This document shows positions 58,908-64,000 of a stretch of DNA of 64,000 nt, piece after piece. The stretch is from Pholiota molesta (lineage: Eukaryota; Basidiomycota; Agaricomycetes; Agaricales; Strophariaceae): contig JACGCK010000118.1 of assembly GCA_014925825.1 (NCBI GenBank), forward strand, positions 62,001 through 126,000, given 5' to 3'. Both the position numbers and the translations under genes were made by a program. Position 1 is the first letter of the stretch, and each line of letters starts with the position of its first letter. Below the pieces are notes generated by a model. The model saw only the letters and a program-made list of their open reading frames with translations. It made no database searches and was not told the origin of the DNA.

Positions 58908-61900
58908 CTATCTACGTGTATAGTATTTTGAAGCAGAGACGTGATCCTTCGGCGAGCCATGCTCTTGCGATTCCAGGAAAGTTTTCAATGCCGTCACCAT
59001 GCCGTCCACTTTTGCTTCCAACTGGGACATCCTCATTTCTTGAGCCCGAGCCTGCGAAAGTGCTCAATCAACTTCAATATCAGGAATTCACTGACTAATT
59101 TTACCTTATCCTCGAAGGAGTTCACTGCGTGTTGCAACATCGTATTGTTTGTGTCGAGGTTCGTCTTGACTTCTGAAATTATACTGCTAATAATCGCAAT
59201 GGAATCATCGCCGTCGTCATTCTCTTCTGAAGCTTCGAAGCCGGCTTCAGAAGAATTTTCGGGTTCATACGCCGCATCTTCAAGGACCATATGACGGTGG
59301 AGGACAAGCATGGAATGCCACCAGTGGTGACCTTCGATATCTTCATCGGCAATTTGCTCGTTGACGTGATTATCACAATCCACACAGAGGAAATAACCTT
59401 CGAAAGTCATTCAGTGTTTGGACCCGTCTTATAAACTGTGAACGCACTTTGGCACGAATGGTGCATGCATTTATAAAATGTCGTTTTACCATCAAGAGAG
59501 ATCGGGTTTTCACATTTGTTGCACAGGAAAGGAGTGGTTTTCGTGATATCATCTCGGTAAGTTAACCCGAGATAGCTCATATCTTGCTGGACTTCGGCTA
59601 TTGCGTATCGCGCCTCCAAAGACAACCAATCCCGTTGGATTGGAAACGTTTCATGGGAAAATCGTAGCATAGGATGGGAGAAATTGTGTTTTTCGAAGAT
59701 ATGTTCGTCTGCAGCAAGCTGTGAACATCTAGAGCAAATGTCCAAATCTGGAGCATATGTCATTCAGCGCGAATTCACCTTTCGAGGTAGGAAATCGTTA
59801 CGAACCTTTGCATTGGGTGCAGCCATAATAAACTCCTTGGATCGGAGATTCTTCGCATTTGTTGCAGTTTCGACTGATGTAAAATTTAATAATGCTAAAT
59901 TTGAAGACAGAAAGAGATTGGGGGCAACATACAAGGAAACTGGCAATTTGTCACGCTCCTCCTCCAATTCGCCATCGCTAGTCTCATCGTCTCTACCCTC
60001 ATCTTCTGAATCCGGGTCATCATTCCAGGAATATGGAATCTTTGCTGGTATTTCATTTGGAGGAATTGATAGAACGTGTTCTTCCCAACTGTCATATTTC
60101 AAATAAGCCTGAGGGGGCTGATCCAAGGGGCGAAGTGGAAACTCTTGTAGCAAGGTGACTTCGTCAGTGAGCAAGCGATACACATCGGTTGTGCGGATCC
60201 AGGGAACTTCTGCGGTGCTTGGATCCCCATCGGGTTTTGCGACATCAATAGGATACCATATTCCACCCGAAAAAGTCTCGAGGTCTGATTTTTGGGCTTT
60301 TACAATCAGCAAAGAGTGTCAGCGTAACATATGAAGAACATTCCACAACCGCAACTTACTGCGCAATGATTTAACGAGTTTCATACACATCCCTCTCAGA
60401 AAAAGCAGCGGGGATAAAATGGGACTCATTTCCTGTATATCAATTGTCACATGCGAGCAAGCTTGCATGACGTTATATACGTTTTCGAGGAGAAGAAAGC
60501 TAAGCTGCAGCACATACTATGCATACGGAGGTTAGCTTCATAGCCGAGAAACTTAGCGACACTCACTTTCTCCAGCGTCTCGTCCCCATATAGCAATTGA
60601 GGGTTTCCTCGTCCTCGATCGCCCATTCGAGAGATGCCAATTTTTGCCTCCATGTGTCATCATGCTTTTTGATTTTCTCATGAATTAGTGAACGGAGCTC
60701 AGTCGGGGCGACAGGCTCATCGTAGGAAGCCGTTGGCACCCAGGCCAATAGTTGGAAGAAGGGTACGATCTCGGAGGCAGTGAATGTAACAAAACCACGA
60801 TTCGAAGGAAGAACTGCGTGGCGAAGGCGCGTTAGTATGGACTCAGGAAACAATGACACATCCTACCTTTTTGTTGAATTTCCATCATGGAAGAAAGAAT
60901 ATTGTGGATTCGCCTTTTGTAGATTCGAGTCTCATAAGCTTCGCCTATAAGGAGGGAAATTAGTCGAACATTGCTTATAACGAGTCCAACTTTTCGCACC
61001 AAGAGCCGCATATGCACACCACTGAGGAAGGCTCCATCCTTCTGGCATCTGGTCCGTAAAGGCATTTATCTCACTGATCCTGATGAAGCCCGAGCCGTCG
61101 CAGTCAATGGCAGATATTATACGTTCTTTATATCTGGCGATAGGATCCAGCGTCCATGCATCGATATGATTGAGAACGCCTAAGCGAGTTAGGGTGGTGA
61201 CCTCAGTCAAGTTCTCTTTCTTCATTTCGGCTTCTTCATCCGTTGAAAGTCGAAGATTTTTATCGTTCTCTTCATGAATCGATATTGCCTCGAATCCATC
61301 TCGTCCAGTAGTGAAGTGATCACGGTAGTATTCGAATAATGCACTCGTAAAGTGATTATTGTCAACGCAAAAAATCCAGTTCTAGTAAATATGCATAAGA
61401 TTGAATTTCTTAAAAAGGACATGGTAGACATCATTACCATTTCTTTCCATAACGCCTTGAGATCCTGAGCAATAATTTTGTAAGTCGTCTTATGCAAATA
61501 ATGGAACGAAAGACAAACTTTATTCTGAAGGCGATCGTAAGGCCCGATAGACTTCGAATGACACGATCGGCTGAATTGTCAATGGCTACTTGTAGCTGTC
61601 GAGTATGATATTTCAGCCTGAGCTCAAACCTTTCCTGATTTTTTTGCAAAGTGTTTCAAGTGGGAAATAAATTTCCTTCTTCAACTGCTCGGTCTGATTT
61701 AGAAGAGCGTCTTTGAGGTCTGCCTTGGCTCTGGAGTCGTCCTTTCCAGCTATCTGGGAGCTCAACGAATCTTCATCAGTCTTGATAAGATCTTGAAGGT
61801 TTTCGGTATCCTGGATGAAATCTGAGTGGTTTTACCAGATTCCCGTAATTTCGCCATGAATTGCTTCTGTGGTTTATCCTTCGGTGCAAAGAACCGTGAG

Positions 61901-62690
61901 AGGGCGAGGTCCATTGTTTGCCATAAATTGCCAACATCTGACGCGATCTGAATTGTCAACATCTGTTGGATGGAAACCTGAAAACGCTGGAAATTGGTGG
62001 CATGTTCGAGTATCCTCGCCCTCCAATCTTGCGCTCTTATAAATTTGACTGACCAAAGATATCTCATACATCAGTGCCATTATAAGGTAAGATATCATTG
62101 AGGCACGCACTGGGGCTACTTTGTCCAGAGAATGTGTCCATGGTATTCCCACATGCCCAATTTCTGCTCGATGTCATGCAAACAGGCCTCGAGCTTAGAG
62201 TCTGTGTGTAAGCCTTTCTCGTCTTCCTGTCGTGCTCTGCGCTGCTTCAAGAGTTGATCGACGCTTCAAACCAAATTAAAAAATGTGAATATGTATGGTG
62301 TGGCATCCGATTAAGGTATTAAGCAACGGCTTACTCCAAAAGTGTGGCCATCATCTCGGATTGCGATACGAACAAAATGGTTATGCGTGAATCGTTTTCC
62401 TTTCGAACTTCCACAAACGTCACTAAATTTTTAAAGGTTGCAACGACAGCTGATAGCAATAGAGCGTTGAATACAGGCTATTCAGTGAGATATAAAAGAT
62501 ACTATTTACCTTGCGCGATAGGATTGAGCGCTGCGAAGCCCTCAAGTATTGGGAAGAGGTTCATGGCGTGCTTCACATATGCGTGGCCTTCCTTTGGTGG
62601 GTGTTTCTTGATTCCCTCGTGTGATTTGGTCCACTGCTGATAGTCGTGTTGTAAGTCACTGTTCATAGATGTAGATGTGGTGGATGTCAA
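58908..62690 (-). CDS. large EF-hand and ZZ-zinc-finger protein, several frame breaks
   Basis: Minus-strand exons as read: 62690-62510, 62449-62335, 62263-62120, 62048-61438, 61381-60867, 60813-60567, 60516-60360, 60296-59933, 59873-59806, 59747-59448, 59397-59105 and 59051-58908, about 1,040 residues. The N-terminal part is helical (AHVNLFPILEG-like text, VVATFKNLVTFVEVRKEND), resembling STAND/NACHT-partner helices. The centre has one canonical EF-hand loop (DCDGSGFIRISE) in AIDCDGSGFIRISEINAF, followed by GWSLPQWCAYAALG. The C-terminal third has two ZZ-like fingers: CNKCEESPIQG/YYGCTQCKDLDICSRC, and CNKCENPISLDG/YKCMHHSCQ/FLCVDCD. The gene belongs to a mushroom family of EF-hand proteins of unknown role. 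Frame breaks lie near 61825, 61639-61645 (T7), 61543-61545, 60991-60994 and 60600. Two junctions (62120/62048 and 59933/59873) are also off phase. Confidence 0.75.
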
Positions 62691-63604
62691 AAAAAAAAAG
62701 TTGCGAGTAATCGATGAGGGCAGCCCTTAGATAGTTGTGTATGAATGCTGATAACTTTGGCCAGAGAGTCCAGCATATATACGTACTTCCACAAATTTAT
62801 CAATATGAAACGATACATAGCCATGTTGGGCACCTTGAATACACAGGCCGTGCAAAGCGCCTGTGCTAATATTAGGCGCATGGGCGCTGTTCGGGCAGTG
62901 GCCATCTTGTTATGGTGTGAGATGGTGTGCACTTGGTGTGCACCTCTTGGCAAGAGCACGAACTGGCAATCGGTTCGTGCCAGGATGGAATTGAGTACAT
63001 CCTTTAAGCAAAGTTGTGCATTGCTCTGGGCGAGATGGATGTCGTAGAAAACTTCATTCCTCCGTGGTGGGCAGTTCTCACCAACGATGTTCCAAAACGT
63101 CCGTTTGGCACACAACACGCCAGAGAGTTCTCACCTCAAATCTGGAGCATCAATTCAAGGGAATCATCAGCATATCAAGTAAAGAAAGATTACAAGAGAG
63201 TGTGTATACATAGTATGAACAGCTGCTGCGCAGAACGGGCGCGAGCTGGCAATGAGACAACAATGAGAGTGGGAGAAATGATCGTCAAATGATCATTGCC
63301 ACTTCCTCTGACCTCAATTTCGCGGCGTGATTTTCCCTTGCCCTCCGAACCCTGTCTTTGCGCCAATGGGTGTTGCGGAATACTCCCATCGCCTCCCAAC
63401 GTTGTGCATCAGGCCTTCACGCACCGCCTCCGGCCCATTCTGATTCTATATATGTTCTCTTACCAGTCGCATCCGACATGCATGGAGCTCTTTGTGTACG
63501 AACATAGGCCCACCAATTCAAGTAATTTATGAATTTCCCATTTCCGCCATATTTCTTATTACTCATCTTGCGAATGTCGCGCAGATCGTCGGCGACTTGA
63601 CGTA
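62691..63604. other. intergenic stretch, no gene seen
   Basis: Upstream of the EF-hand/ZZ gene. Only short open frames without recognisable content. Confidence 0.45.
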
Positions 63605-64000
63605 GGTCCTTGGACCGAGCCAGGCCAAACCCAATGTACCGTTTATCAGAAAGCTCCTGGACAGTGCATCTGGAAAGGATAAGAGCGGGAATGTCCCCCT
63701 TCACTATATACAAAAGATCCTAAGGATCTATCGGACTATTCCGCCAAGCGTGGCATTGACGCCCATGCCACCAACCCTGACTTCAAGCTGAGCACATTCA
63801 ACAAAGTATAGTATTCGGAAGCTCCAACTGCGAAAGCTTTCCTTTTCTTCTTTCTGACGCGATCTTCAGTTCCTCAACTTTGATTATCATTCTCGAAGGC
63901 GGCATTGAGATTAAGAATCCATCTTGATCGTGTTTTCCTGATCGTGATGACCAGCCGGCGGAATTCATATGTCATTACCAGTACGACCATCGTTTCCACT
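63605..64000 (+). pseudogene. degenerate copy of the heme-thiolate peroxidase 3' half
   Basis: Matches the peroxidase from its exon 3 into the 3' UTR (58069 to about 58620) in the same orientation and continues beyond the window. It reads PSQAKPNVPFIRKLLDSASG then GKDKSGNVPF, then is broken. Relative to the parent it has an added piece in GATCCTAAGGATC (near 63715-63728), an AGTAT duplication (AGTATAGTAT, near 63806-63815), and missing coding sequence in exon 4. There is no start, heme-cysteine segment or EHD motif, so it cannot encode an active enzyme. Confidence 0.85.

Overview
This window looks like nuclear DNA of a mushroom-type basidiomycete (Agaricomycetes). Genes are split by many short GT-AG introns of about 45-80 bp, and several families expanded in that group are present: F-box/LRR proteins, DUF6535, DUF7587, HET, a heme-thiolate peroxidase and an EF-hand/ZZ-finger protein. 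A eukaryotic initiator tRNA-Met is also present. No bacterial features (operons, Shine-Dalgarno sites, CRISPR) were seen. All gene names rest on reading translated exons by eye; no database search was run.

Layout. 1-8 kb: the 3' end of a SNF2-family helicase (+), an EST1/SMG7-like gene (+), a small KPWE-motif protein resembling PEX39 (-) and an ArfGAP with a poly-Q tail (+). 8-16 kb: a possible small gene (-), tRNA-iMet, an intact F-box gene (+) and a decayed relative. 16-27 kb: UDP-glucose dehydrogenase (+), a DUF6535 membrane protein (-), a gamma-butyrobetaine-dioxygenase-like enzyme (+), a SUZ-domain protein (-) and an M20 dipeptidase of the CNDP2/Dug1 type (+). 27-35 kb: a 13-exon amino-acid/GABA-type permease (-) interrupted by a 1,171-bp transposon with 8-bp target duplications, then a HET remnant and a HET-domain gene (+). 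35-46 kb: LCB2 of serine palmitoyltransferase (-), an O-methyltransferase (-) with a broken partial copy beside it, a Tcd/TcdA-type tRNA t6A dehydratase (-) and a DUF7587 protein (-). 46-64 kb: two hypothetical genes (+), an F-box gene (-), a USP25/28-like protein whose catalytic residues appear lost (-), another F-box-like gene (-), a Nudix hydrolase (+), a heme-thiolate peroxidase (+), a large EF-hand/ZZ protein (-) and a degenerate second copy of the peroxidase 3' end running off the window.

The genes do not form one pathway. Most are housekeeping: ribosylation-factor signalling, sphingolipid synthesis, UDP-glucuronate supply, tRNA modification, peptide turnover, carnitine-type metabolism and peroxisome import. 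They are mixed with lineage-specific families and local duplicates.

Two patterns stand out. First, several conserved genes carry single-base frame breaks, many at short homopolymers. In four genes, adding one base at each break restores a total coding length divisible by three. These look more like assembly errors than decay. Second, other loci (the F-box, O-methyltransferase, HET and peroxidase copies) carry nonsense codons or truncations and look like true pseudogenes. The most interesting items are the transposon sitting exactly at an exon-intron border, the apparent pseudo-deubiquitinase and the PEX39-like gene.
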